64,000 nt of DNA from Lytechinus variegatus (Eukaryota; Echinodermata; Echinoidea; Temnopleuroida; Toxopneustidae): contig NC_054758.1 in NCBI RefSeq assembly GCF_018143015.1, positions 21,792,501-21,856,500 on the forward strand. The letters are read 5' to 3'. Position numbers and translations under genes: made by a program. The notes below the pieces were generated by a model. It saw only the letters and a program-made list of their open reading frames with translations, did not search any database and was not told where the DNA came from. Shown here in pieces: positions 11,742-22,146 of this stretch (the stretch's first letter is position 1; each line of letters opens with the position of its first letter).

Positions 11742-13597
11742 CAGGGGCGTAGATAGCGGGGGGGATGGGGGGATGCATCCCCCCAGAATTTTAGGTTGGG
11801 GGGATGGTGTGTACAATCATCCCCCCCAGGTTTCTGTGGGGGAAGAAGCAAAACTATACAGTAATAAAGCAATGAATGCTAGTTAAAATCAATCAATAAT
11901 AATAGCAGTAATAATCATAACGTACAGCAATGACAAACATGATCAAAATTGGACTTTTATTCAGAGTCAATCATCTTATATGCATTTACAACTTGCAAGT
12001 TTTAAGTAATAACAACTGTCTTGCGTCGTCATATACATTTAAGGATCGTTATTCAGAGTTTCACCAAGTACATTTCCTTATAATAATTATGTATTTGCAA
12101 AGGAGATAAGTTAAAATATTTCATTACAGATTTAAGAAAGTGTCGCTTAATCACTCCCTTTCAGAGCAATTGCTTTCACAACACATTAACACTGTTCAAA
12201 CGAATTAATAAGAAATTACCTATACACATACACTGACCCTTTTCCCTGCTGGCCATGTCCTCAACCCCTACTTTGCAAAGGAAAGGTGAAAATTTTCAGT
12301 CTCTAAGGAGCGAATTAGTAAATGAATGATTTTGGAATGAAAGTGCAAATTTTGGATGGCCTCAGTGATATCCGAGGTTTTTTTACTCAATATTCACTCT
12401 TTCATATATTCACTCCTTAAAGAGTGAACTATTTCACTAATTTTTTCCAGAGTACTTTGCGCTTTTCAAAGAAGGTAGAATCATCCAATATATAGACATG
12501 CCTTAATTCACGAAGGCAGATTGAATCAATCCATGGATAAGATTAATTTATGGTCTAAGATCACAGAACAAGCCTAACTCGACCCTCAGCGTGTTCATTG
12601 TCGGACCTTTGACAAAAAACATAATCATCTCGCGCATTTACGCAATAAAAATTATCTATACAGTTTACTTCCGACAACCCGGTGAGGTTTATTTCATTTC
12701 CATACTTAATTCAATCAAGCCTTTTTAATCATGGTAATTTTAAACAGAGTGTGCTTATCATTTTAGTGTCCGCATATCTGCACGTGGATAAGAAATATAA
12801 TGTTGAGCTTTTTTTATTTTACCGCTATTACTATAATTGTAATTTATATTTTTTTTAGTTATTTGGCTGTTTATTTGTTTATTTCTTTAGTTGTTGATTC
12901 ATTCGTTTGATCATTAACAATATCGCTACTTTTAAAAGAGTATACTACTATACTAGTAAAATAAGGAATACTAGTTATTCTAGATCATGTTTAGCAGGAC
13001 TGTCATGACCAAGATGATAACTAGACATCCGACAAATGACATTTCTCTTATGATCATCTTTACTCATTGTCATTAATCAAACAAAAGATTACTGCCATGA
13101 AAAATGTGCAAGGAAGTTTGTTTATTACTGGATGCCCTGTTTATTGCTGAAAGCAAAGTGATTAAAAGACATACGAGATAATCCATGAGGCAGATCGTGT
13201 TATTTTGTTATCTTTAACTCGTCTGCTTTGGCCCATGATATTTTGTTTTTATCGAGTACGTTATCTCCTTCATTATTTATATTTATATATTAATTATATA
13301 TATATATATAATTGGTATCGTGTCGAAAATCTGTCTATCTGACGGTCAATCGGATCGGGCTCGCCCTAGCTACTAACCGTCTCTGTGGTCTAGTGGTTAA
13401 GGCACCGGCGTTCAAAGCAGGGGGCCCGGGTTCGATTCCCGGCAGGGACATTTTTTCGGCATCACCAATTTTTCCAAAGGGTAGATAGCTCTGGGGAACC
13501 TTGATTTAAGCTACGCCTACCATTGTTCTCTTCATCCATTTCTTACAATATTTAAATAAAAAAGAGTTGCCAAAAGCTGTTGTACATGTATAACTTT

Positions 13598-13647
<50 letters not shown>

Positions 13648-13701
13648 CCCAGCTAGGGATCATCCCCCCCCCCCAGGTCTAAGGACCTGTCTACGCCACC
13701 G
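11742..13701. mobile_element. Non-autonomous hAT-like element in the core of copy A
   Basis: Termini CAGGGGCGTAG and CTACGCCACCG are hAT-style inverted ends. Flanking 8-mers TTCAATCA (11734-11741) and ATCAACCA (13702-13709) are a decayed 8-bp duplication; the copy C equivalent is cleaner. The inner ends carry C/G runs around GGATGCATCC and GGGATGATCC. No transposase ORF. It contains the tRNA-like insertion. Confidence 0.75.
13379..13450 (+). tRNA. tRNA-like 72-mer, probably a SINE-type insertion present only in copy A
   Basis: A complete cloverleaf can be drawn. The 7-bp acceptor stem pairs GTCTCTG with CAGGGAC, the T arm is CCGGG-TTCGATT-CCCGG, the A box TGGTCTAGTGG and the B box GGTTCGATTCC fit consensus, and a T6 stretch follows at once as a possible Pol III terminator. 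The anticodon stem (CCGGC/GCAGG) has one mismatch. The loop GTTCAAA would place TCA as anticodon, which is odd for an ordinary tRNA. It lies in a roughly 300-bp block (about 13311-13608) flanked by (TA)n and absent from copy C, which points to retroposition. A transcribed tRNA-like RNA is possible. Confidence 0.6.
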
Positions 13702-14140
13702 ATCAACCACAATCATTCGTGACAATTTCAAGGTCTAAGCTTTTCCTGCTATGTTCTTTTCCCACCTCTAACCCTCTCTGTCTCTCCACCTCTCCTATGT
13801 CTACTCTTCCTCCTTTTTGTAACGGTAAACCTGGCAAAACTTTAGATATAAAAAAACAGCTAGACAAAAAGTAATGTTATAAAATGATGAATGAGAATAG
13901 TGCAGTTTCATTTTGCTCCTGAAGAATTGAATGAAAAAAAAATATTTGTCGTTTGATTTCTTTTTAAAAAGCCTTCACGGTACACCTCCAACGAATTCGT
14001 AAATAGCATTGTTAGGCCGATAAAGACATAATGATATGATGAAATGCCTAACCGTGACATGCACTTCTAATTTAATCTATGTACATGCGGGGGCTTTTTG
14101 ACAATTCATTGCATCGGGGTTTGAGGCTGGCCATATTTTA

Positions 14141-17100
14141 GTCCAGGATAGGCCCCATAGAAACTTGACCAAACCTTGTTTTTTATATATACAATATTTT
14201 TTGATGGTTTCTTGTCAATTCGAGGGTGCTGATTACGAATCTGGATGATGCCACTCGTGTAACCTTGAGCATTTTCCGCAAATTGGCAAAATCCAATATG
14301 GCCGCCAAGATATGCAAATTACCCATGAAAATCCTAAAATTGTCCACACATGGGTCATGGAATGCATAAAATTGTGTAGTAGGAGTGAAATACTCTCTTA
14401 AAAAATAATTTTTGACAAAATATTTATTTTCCTGATATTCAAAATGGCCGCCATAGGCCACTGTATACTCTATTATGTACAATATGAATAGGGAAAACTG
14501 ATTTTCGCAAAAATGAGCACTAAACTGCAAAAAATCGCGATGTATGAATGAAGTAATATGCAAATCATCATTGCTAACGAGATATATCATTTATTATGTC
14601 ATATGTGGGAACATTTCTGTATTTTGATATCTAAAATGGCCGCCACTGGCCCAAACAGTATTGCGTACAATGGCAATGGGGGCCAAAAAATTCACAAGAA
14701 TGATCACTAAAATACATATTATTAAGATTAAATAAGTAGAATACTGACTAAAAACATAATTGGTAACGAACTGTATTATTAATATGCCATGTATGTGATG
14801 AATGTTTCATTTTGATATTCAAAATGGCTGCCAAAGGCCATAAAAGTATTATGCACAATGAGAAAAAAAGAGCAAAGAAATCACAAGAGAGAGCACTATA
14901 ATGCATATATGTGTGATAAGTGAATGGGATACCATCTAAACACATATTTTCTGACGAAATATATCATTCACATTTCAAGTTTGTGTTAAATACTGTATTT
15001 TGACTTTCAAAATTGCATGCCATAGATATTAACAGTATTATGTACAATACAAAGTGGGAAACCAATATTTACAGGAGAGTGCACCATAAATGCACGCAAT
15101 ATTGTCCACACATTGGCTATGAAATGCATGAAATCATGTGGCAGGAATGAAATACTCTCTGATTTTTGTCAAAATATCTATTTTCCTGATATTCAAAATG
15201 GCCGCCATAGGCCATTATGTACAATATGAATACGGAAAACTAATTTTCACAAAAATTAGCACCAAACCGCACAAAATCGCGATGTATGAACGAAGTCATA
15301 TATTCAAATCATCATTAATAATGAGATATATCATTTATTATGTCATATATGGTGAATTTGCTGTATTTTGATATCTAAAATAGCCGCCACTGGCCCAAAG
15401 AGTATTATGCACAATGGCAACGACCGGGGCCAAAAAAATGACAAGTCAGAGTGAGCACTAAAATGCATATTATTAAGATGAACGAGTGAAATACTGACTA
15501 AAAAAAAAACATTGTTAATATGCCATTTATGTGATAGATGCGGTAATTTGACATTCAACATATTCAAAATGGCCGCCATAGGCCCTATATTATTTTATTA
15601 TGCACAATGCGAATGGAGAAACTAATTTTCACAAGAGTGAGAATCATAAAATGCATATAACTGCGATATACGAGTAAAAATATTGTCTTAAACATGATTT
15701 CTGACTAAATACATCACATATTGGTCGTGGACGTAATAAATGTTGTACTTTGAAATCCAAAATGGCTGCCCTAGGTCCTAAAAGTATTGTGTACATTGTA
15801 ACATGGGACATATAATTTTGACAGAAAAGCGGCTTGACTCTAAATATTGCATATAATAATGAATTGTTATGGAATGGTTAAATATTGTCTCACACCTTAG
15901 TTTCTAACGAGTTACATCATAATGTTGGGTAATTAAGGTGATAAATGCTGCATTTTTAAATTGAAAATGGTCACCACAGTCCCTTATCCTATATTATACA
16001 ATTTGAGTGGAGACAAATAATGTTAATAAAAAATAGCATATGGCAGCCATTTTGAATGTTGAAATACAGTATTTATCACCTAAATTACATAGGATATGAT
16101 ATATTTTGTTATAAATCATGTTTCCAGACAATATTTCACTCATACATCACCATTTGGCCAAGCAAAGCCAAATTCTGTTGAAATAATTTGTTCCCATTCA
16201 CATTGTGCATAATACCATAAGGGCCTGTAGTGGCCATTTTTACTTTCCAATAACAGTATTTATCACCTTACTGGCAGAATAAAAGATATCTCTTAATATA
16301 ATAGAAATATTGAAATTATGTTTTCAGACAATATTTTACTAATAGATCACTATTACGTGCATTTATGGTGCTCACTCCTGTGAATATTGGTTTCCCACTT
16401 TGCATTGTACATAATACTGTTAATGTCTATGGCGGCCATTTTGAAAATCAAAATACAGTATTTAACACAAACTTGAAACCTGAATGATATATTTCGTTAG
16501 AAAATATGTTTTTAGACGGTATCCCATTAATTGATCACACACATATGCATATGCTCTCTCTTGTGATTTCTGTGCTCCTCTTTCAAATTGGCAGCCATTT
16601 TGAATATCAAAATGAAACATACATGGCATATTGATAATATATTTCGTGAGCAATTGTTTTTAGTCAGTATTCCACTCGTTTAATCTTAATAATATGCATT
16701 TAAGTGATCATGCTTGTGATTTTTTTGGCCCCCATTGCCATTGTACGCAATATTGTTTGGGCCAGTGGCGGCCATTTTAGGTATCAAAATACAGAAATGT
16801 TCCCATAAATTACATAATCAATGATATATCTCCTTAGCAATGATGATTTGCATATATTACTTCATTCATACATCGCGATTTTTTGCAGTTTAGTGCTAAT
16901 TTTTGCGAAAATTAGTTTTCTCTATTCATATTGTTAATAATAAAGTATACAATGGTCTATGGCGGCCATTTTGAATATCAGGAAAATAAATATTTTGTCA
17001 AAAATTATTTTTTGGAGAGTATTTCATTCCTGCTTTATGATTTTATGCATTTCGTAGCCTATGTGTGGACAATTTGAGGATATTCATGGGCAATTTGCAT

Positions 17101-17261
17101 ATTTTGGCGGCCATATTGAATTTTGCCAATTTGCGGAAAATGCTCAAGGTTACACAAGTAGCATCATTCAGATTCGTAATCAGCACCCTCGAATTGACAA
17201 GAAACCATAAAAAAATATTGTATATATAAAAAAACAAGGTTATGCCTCTTCTATCCTGGAC
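14141..17261. mobile_element. Foldback element copy B (core-less palindrome)
   Basis: A left arm starting GTCCAGGATAGG runs directly into an inverted right arm ending TATCCTGGAC, with the change of orientation near 16.0 kb. No minisatellite or hAT core lies between the arms, so the copy looks like a deletion or template-switch derivative. The right arm from about 16156 matches the inverted left arm of copies A and C. It is flanked by TA at 14139-14140 and 17262-17263, the latter shared with copy C. Confidence 0.75.
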
Positions 17262-17263
17262 TA

Positions 17264-18415
17264 GTCCAGGATAGGCCCCATAGAAACTTGACCAAACCTT
17301 GTTTTTTTATATATACAATATTTTTTGATGGTTTCTTGTCAATTCGAGGGTGCTGATTACGAATCTGGATGATGCCACTCGTGTAACCTTGAGCATTTTC
17401 CGCAAATTGGCAAAATCCAATATGGCCGCCAAAATATGCAAATTACCCATGAAAATCCTAAAATTGTCCGAACATTGGCTATGGAATGCATGAAAGCGTG
17501 TGGCAGGAGTAAAATACACTCTGAAAAAATAATTGTTGACAAAATACTTATTTTCCTGATATTCAAAATGGCCGCCATAGTCCATTGTATACTCTATTAT
17601 GTACAATATAAATAGGGAAAACCAATTTTCACAAAAATGAGCACTAACCCGCAAAAAATTGCAATGTATGAACGAAGTAATATATGCAAATCATCATTAC
17701 TAAAGAGATATATCATTTATTATGTCATAAATGGGAACATTTCTGTATTTTGATATCTAAAATGGCACCACTGGCCCAAACAGTATTGCGTACAATGGCA
17801 ATGGGGGCCGAAAAAATTCACAAGAGTGATCACAGAAATGCATATTATTAAGATTAAACGAGTGAAATATTGACTAAAAACATAATTGTTAACGAAATAT
17901 ATTATTAATATGTCATGTATGTGATGAATGTTGTATTTTGATATTCAAAATGGCTGCCAAAGGCCCTAAAAGTATTATCCACAATGAGAAAGTGGGCAAA
18001 GAAATCACAAGAGTAATCACTAAAATGCATATATGTGTGATAAATTAATGAGATACTGTTTAAAAACATATTTTCTAACGAAATATATCATTCGGGTTTA
18101 AAGTGTGTGTTAAATACTGTATTTTTACTTTCAAAATGGCCGCCAGAGATATTAACAGTATTATGCACAATGCAAAGGGGCAAACCAATATTCACAGGAG
18201 TGAGCACCATAAATGCAGGTATTAGTGATCTATGAGTAAAATATTGTCTGAAAGCATAATTTCTATTAAGCAGTTAAGAGATATCATTTATTCTGCCAGT
18301 TTGGTGATAAATACTGTTATTGGAAAGTCAAAATGGCCGCTACAGGCCCTTACGATATTATGCACAATATGAATGGGAACAAATTATTTCAGCAGAATTT
18401 GGCTTTGCTTGGCCA
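17264..18415. repeat. Left inverted arm of copy C
   Basis: Six degenerate ~190-bp units, nearly identical to 9683-10836. Inverted match to 43411-44542. Confidence 0.85.
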
Positions 18416-18420
18416 GATGG

Positions 18421-18655
18421 TGCCAGGTAAAATTGGCAGAGGTAATAATGGCATAGGTAAAAAATGGCAGAGGTAAAAATGGCAGAAGTAAAAATGGCAG
18501 AGGTAAAAATGGCAGATACTGAGGTAAAAATGGCAGAGGTAATAATGGCATAGGTAAAAAATGGCAGAGGTAAAAATGGCAGAGGTAAAAATGGCAGAGG
18601 TAATAATGGCAGAGGTAAAAATGGCAGAGGTAAGAACAGCAGATAACAAGAGGTA
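18421..18655. repeat. 15-bp minisatellite, copy C left side
   Basis: Same GGTAAAAATGGCAGA units as at 10841-11110, with fewer copies. The long minus-strand ORFs across it are artefacts. Confidence 0.95.
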
Positions 18656-18920
18656 AAAATGGAAGACGTGACAATAGCAGAGGTAAAAGTGGCCAAGGTA
18701 CACTATTAGAAAAAACAGTAGATTCTACAGAAGAAAAATTTAAAAAACAGGTTTTACAGAAAAAAACAAATAATTTTGAAGATTGTAATAACAGGAGGGT
18801 TTTCCACAATTTTTCTACAATTTTACAGAACAGATATGTTTTTAAAAAGGGGAAAACAATTTTATTACAATAAATTTGTATCGGTACATGCACAAAATAC
18901 CAATTTTCTTTAAGTCTATA

Positions 18921-18926
18921 CACATG
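18921..18926. repeat. Polinton target-site duplication, left (CACATG)
   Basis: Directly precedes AGTAGTAAAGG. Matches 39993-39998 and the single copy at 11386-11391. Confidence 0.95.
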
Positions 18927-19377
18927 AGTAGTAAAGGTGTACGTATAGTCACATAACTAATCCCTATTGTTCTAAACAATAGAAATATGAATTATGAATA
19001 TTCTATTGTTGTAAACAATAGAATATGAAATATTAATAAAGTTATGGAAATATGAAATATGATTATGAATTATGAAAATATGAAATATGATTATGAATTA
19101 TGGAAATATGGATTAAAATTAAAACAATAGGATTATAAATTATGGATTATAAAGTATGGAAATATGGATCGATAATTATGGAAATATGGATCAATATGGA
19201 TTATACCTTAAAACAATAGCGATATGGATTAAAACCTAAAAACAATAGCGATATGAATTAAAACCTAAAAACAATAGCGATATGAATTAAAACAATAGCG
19301 GTATGGTTTAAAACGTTAAAACAATAAGAATATGGATTAAAAAGTTAAAACAATAAGAATATGGAATAATTATTGAG

Positions 19378-19649
19378 TGACGTCATAGATTTGAGACGCC
19401 TCGAAAACAAATGACGTCACCAGTGTGATGTAAGACAAATGACGTCATAGAGTGACGAAACATGAAAAACAAATGACGTCACACTTGTGACGTAAGACAA
19501 ATGACGTCATAGAGTGACGAAGCATGAAAAACAAATGACGTCATATCATCAGGCAGAACAAGAAATAAGTAAAGAAATAGAATTCAACAAGTCCTGACAA
19601 GTGTGACGCCATAGAATGGCGAAATGAACGTGCAATACCAATGACGTCA
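19378..19649. promoter_or_regulatory. Array of seven perfect CRE/ATF palindromes (TGACGTCA), left
   Basis: TGACGTCA starts at 19378, 19412, 19440, 19474, 19502, 19536 and 19642. The first six alternate 34 and 28 bp apart inside a tandem repeat (with acaaATGACGTCA and agagtgacgaa words). CREB/ATF bZIP factors bind this octamer in animals. The array sits upstream of the TATA box, as an enhancer or proximal promoter would. Binding here is inferred from the motif only. Confidence 0.6.
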
Positions 19650-19797
19650 TAGAGAATTGCACAACACCGATGAAATCATATCTATAAATAACCATTAAAA
19701 CAAGAAGAAAGTAAAAGACACATCCAAACAAGTCTGGACCATGTCAAGATAGAACTAAATATAGTAACTTACAGCTTTATAGTGGGGTCAGAAAACG

Positions 19798-19805
19798 TAT
19801 AAAAG
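19798..19805 (+). promoter_or_regulatory. TATA box at inner edge of left inverted repeat
   Basis: TATAAAAG, followed by GGG where the two inverted repeats stop matching. It lies 60-70 bp before the candidate starts of the first gene (19865 or 19875), a suitable distance for a core promoter firing inward. Confidence 0.7.
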
Positions 19806-19874
19806 GGGTTATTGGTATCGTGAAACTTCACTGCGAAACTGCTCTCTATAATTGACCAACACACATGATACAAG

Positions 19875-20318
19875 ATGACCGAAACCCCGGAAGAATGGTG
19901 TCGAGATATGCAGACGACGGTAGAAAAGGTCGAACTCATGATGCTGACGGAGTACCTGATGATCGTAGAGACGCAGTGGAGCCTCAAAAACCAGCCCGAC
20001 GACATATCGAGCTACCTTCCATCATCCGACCCACAACACGTGGTACATCAGACAGTCAGCTACCTGGACCCTCAGAAGGTGGAGCAGTTTTACCCACACG
20101 TAGCCCGAGTCCTCTGGTTGAAACCGGACCAGGTCGATTGCAGACTGTACATGGAACATCTTCAATTCATCCTGAAAGGAGAGACGGAGGAGGAATTGGA
20201 GGCAAGGAGAAAGAACATAGCACGCCATCTGGAAGGAATCGAACCGGCAGTGCAGATAGTTTACCGAGCCATGAATGTCGACAGGGGATTTCCCCCGATG
20301 ACACCCCCTTTGCTCTGA
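19875..20318 (+). CDS. Polinton terminal gene, N-terminal part (unknown alpha-helical protein)
   Basis: An ORF of 147 codons starts 67 bp inside the left inverted repeat. The protein is acidic and predicted helical (runs such as VEKVELMMLTEYLMIVE and KPDQVDCRLYMEHLQFIL). I do not recognise its family. The overlapping frame from 19865 looks like a shadow here: arginine/proline-rich and unlike a folded protein. The coding character shifts near 20290 to that other frame, which continues to 20743. One base lost from a C run (two C5 runs at about 20291-20310) would explain the break. A programmed -1 shift is less likely, because no canonical slippery heptamer is seen. Transcription probably starts from the repeat-borne TATA box. 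Confidence 0.6.
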   Translation: MTETPEEWCRDMQTTVEKVELMMLTEYLMIVETQWSLKNQPDDISSYLPSSDPQHVVHQTVSYLDPQKVEQFYPHVARVLWLKPDQVDCRLYMEHLQFILKGETEEELEARRKNIARHLEGIEPAVQIVYRAMNVDRGFPPMTPPLL

Positions 20319-20743
20319 TAGAAGGGATTGTGTTGGAGCTGAATCCTGAAATGACGGAGAAGAAGCTGTCTAAACTAGTGAACATCTGTCAAAGAATAAA
20401 GCGACATGGCGACTTCCAGCGTCTGTCAACGACACGTCTACGAGATACCGACGATCTCCAGTTATTTGTTCATATACTACTCTCCGAGAGTCTGGAAAGA
20501 AAGGACCATCCTCATCTATTATCCAGGGCTCTGGCAACGCTATGTTACTTCGAGAAGGTCTACAACGGGACAGGCATATCGACAGCGAAGAAACAGGAGC
20601 TCTACTCATTCTTTGTCAAAGGACTGGCGACATACGAAATTCCTTGGAACGACACTACACCCGAGTCACTGTATGGACTAGTACCGTGGTTGCTTCTTAG
20701 AACGACTCTACATTCCATTTTGTACATTTATAGCATGATGTGA
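20300..20743 (+). CDS. Polinton terminal gene, C-terminal part with possible death-effector-like helical bundle
   Basis: This is the coding-looking part of the frame open from 19865. It begins with PFALIEGIVLELN and contains LSKLVNICQRI, DLQLFVHILLSESL and LLSRALATLCYFEKV. The order of amphipathic helices, the D-L-x-L-F-x-x-L-L segment and the L-L-x-R-x-L-A-x-L segment resemble death-effector domains (as in FADD or caspase-8). The usual R-x-D-L ending is not conserved. Such domains act in apoptosis signalling, and some DNA viruses encode decoys of this kind. A role in blocking host cell death is speculation. No ATG fits a separate gene well except an internal one near 20351, so I read it as the downstream half of the gene at 19875. 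Confidence 0.45.
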   Translation, partial: DTPFALIEGIVLELNPEMTEKKLSKLVNICQRIKRHGDFQRLSTTRLRDTDDLQLFVHILLSESLERKDHPHLLSRALATLCYFEKVYNGTGISTAKKQELYSFFVKGLATYEIPWNDTTPESLYGLVPWLLLRTTLHSILYIYSMM

Positions 20744-20988
20744 TATAGACTTGTTGGTTGTTGTTTTGTATGATACATGTATATAGTTTGTTCGTAATAA
20801 TAATAACAATGATAATAATAACTTCAGAAACCAACAAAGAAACGTGTAGCTACGTCATTATTTGGGCAGTATATAGAAATGTGCGTGTGTAGTTGAATAG
20901 AAGAGTGAGTAACCAATCATTTATAACCTAGTGTTTGTGAAAAATAAGTCATTGATAAGAGAAGCTGGATTGCCGTGAACAGCAAATT
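20744..20988 (+). promoter_or_regulatory. Intergenic region before the integrase
   Basis: AT-rich with ATA repeats. A TATATAG at 20870-20876 and a TACGTCA half-palindrome at 20851 lie upstream of the integrase ATG at 20989 and may form its promoter. Confidence 0.35.
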
Positions 20989-22077
20989 ATGAAGAAGTTG
21001 GAGAGAGCTTTGAGAGAGATTTATTACAATCCAGAACACGGTGCAGGCTTTGGAAGTGTGATAAAATTATGGAGGGCTGTGAGAGAACATGGATTCCCAA
21101 ATGTCGAAGTGAAAAAGGTGAAAGAATGGTTACAACATCAGGATGCATACACTTTGCATACACCTGCAAGAAAGAAATTTAAAAGAAATCGTGTGAAAGT
21201 GCGAGGGATAGATGAAATTTGGGAAGCTGATTTGATCGATTTAAATAATTTAACCAAATTTAACAAGGGATATCGATATATTCTAACGTGTATCGACGTT
21301 CTATCTAAATATGCATGGGCCATACCCCTCAAAACAAAATCCTCCGATGACATCATACACGGTTTCAAACAAATCTTGAAACAAAGTCGAGTCCCTATTA
21401 TGTTACACACGGACAAAGGAAAGGAATTTTTAAACAAGAAATTTCAAGATTTCCTGAAAGAACAAAATATTCAATTTTTCACCACAGAAAACAGCATTAA
21501 ATGTGCTGTAGCGGAACGTTTTAACCGTACTCTCATGACTAGGGTATACAGGTATTTAACTTTCAACAATTCTTATCGATACATCGATGTATTGCAGGAA
21601 ATCATGCGAGGGTACAATGGGGCTGTTCACTCGAGCATCGGTATGAAGCCCAAAGAAGTGACAATCGAGAATCAAAAACGTGCTTTAAAAGCGTTGTTTG
21701 GAACAAAAACAAAGAAAAAAGTTAAAAGGAAAAAGAAGATGAAATATGCAGTGGGTGACCAGGTACGTATCAGTAAAAACAAACTGAGGTTTGAAAAGGG
21801 GTATGCGAGTAACTGGTCGGAAGAAATTTTTACTATCAGCAAATGCATTGGGAGGATACCACCGGTATACAAACTGAAGGATTACAATAGAGAGGAACTA
21901 TTGGGTACTTTTTACGAATACGAACTTCAAAAGGTTAGGAAAGATAAACACGCCAAATATTTGATAGAAAAGGTGTTGAAAACAAGGACTCGTAAGGGTA
22001 AAAAACAATACCTGGTACGTTGGAAGGGTTATGGGAAAGAATTCGACAGTTGGGAGAACAGGATAGAAAAGAGATAA
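20989..22077 (+). CDS. INT: Polinton retroviral-type integrase with C-terminal chromodomain
   Basis: 362 residues. An N-terminal helical region (1-60) precedes the DDE core: first aspartate in EADLID (about 81-84), second in HTDKGKEF (D142), glutamate in AVAERFNRT (E176). A basic linker follows, and a chromodomain spans roughly 318-362 (YLIEKVL, YLVRWKGYG, SWENR). The enzyme would cut and join the terminal AG...CT ends into host DNA, leaving the 6-bp duplication seen here. The chromodomain could steer insertion to marked chromatin. The frame is intact and the length normal for Polinton integrases. The start is the first ATG after a non-coding gap. Confidence 0.93.
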   Translation: MKKLERALREIYYNPEHGAGFGSVIKLWRAVREHGFPNVEVKKVKEWLQHQDAYTLHTPARKKFKRNRVKVRGIDEIWEADLIDLNNLTKFNKGYRYILTCIDVLSKYAWAIPLKTKSSDDIIHGFKQILKQSRVPIMLHTDKGKEFLNKKFQDFLKEQNIQFFTTENSIKCAVAERFNRTLMTRVYRYLTFNNSYRYIDVLQEIMRGYNGAVHSSIGMKPKEVTIENQKRALKALFGTKTKKKVKRKKKMKYAVGDQVRISKNKLRFEKGYASNWSEEIFTISKCIGRIPPVYKLKDYNREELLGTFYEYELQKVRKDKHAKYLIEKVLKTRTRKGKKQYLVRWKGYGKEFDSWENRIEKR

Positions 22078-22146
22078 AGGTGTATAACATCGTAAGAAAA
22101 TGTCAAATCGTGTTTTGAACAGGGTTGTGTTTGGATGGTCTTCATC

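Larger units (their letters stand above)
9683..14138. mobile_element. Foldback-like element, copy A (right arm missing)
   Basis: Begins GTCCAGGATAGG just after a TA dinucleotide. It contains a left arm of ~190-bp units, a 15-bp minisatellite and a core with a nested hAT-like element. Its sequence is collinear and nearly identical with copy C (17264-18926 joined to 39993-42376). The right arm seen in copy C is absent: copy B starts directly at the TA at 14139-14140. Copy A lacks the Polinton and so preserves the empty target. It has a tRNA-like insertion (about 13311-13608) that copy C lacks. Confidence 0.8.
18927..19808 (+). repeat. Polinton left terminal inverted repeat (882 bp)
   Basis: Mirrors 39111-39992 with no difference seen on reading. 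From the outside in: the terminus, two CTATTGTT-n-AACAATAG hairpins, AT-rich repeats of atatggattaaaa and AACAATAG (11 AACAAT/ATTGTT words), a block with seven TGACGTCA palindromes (19378-19649), and a TATA box at the inner edge. A 60-codon ORF present in both repeats is most likely chance. Confidence 0.95.

Noticed and set aside
13379..13450. Calling the tRNA-like sequence a working host tRNA gene
   Set aside because: It is inside an insertion seen in only one of two paralogous repeats, and its anticodon loop is ambiguous.
19549..19731. 60-codon ORF, identical copy at 39188-39370
   Set aside because: Identity follows from the inverted repeats; it overlaps the CRE array and has no family pattern.
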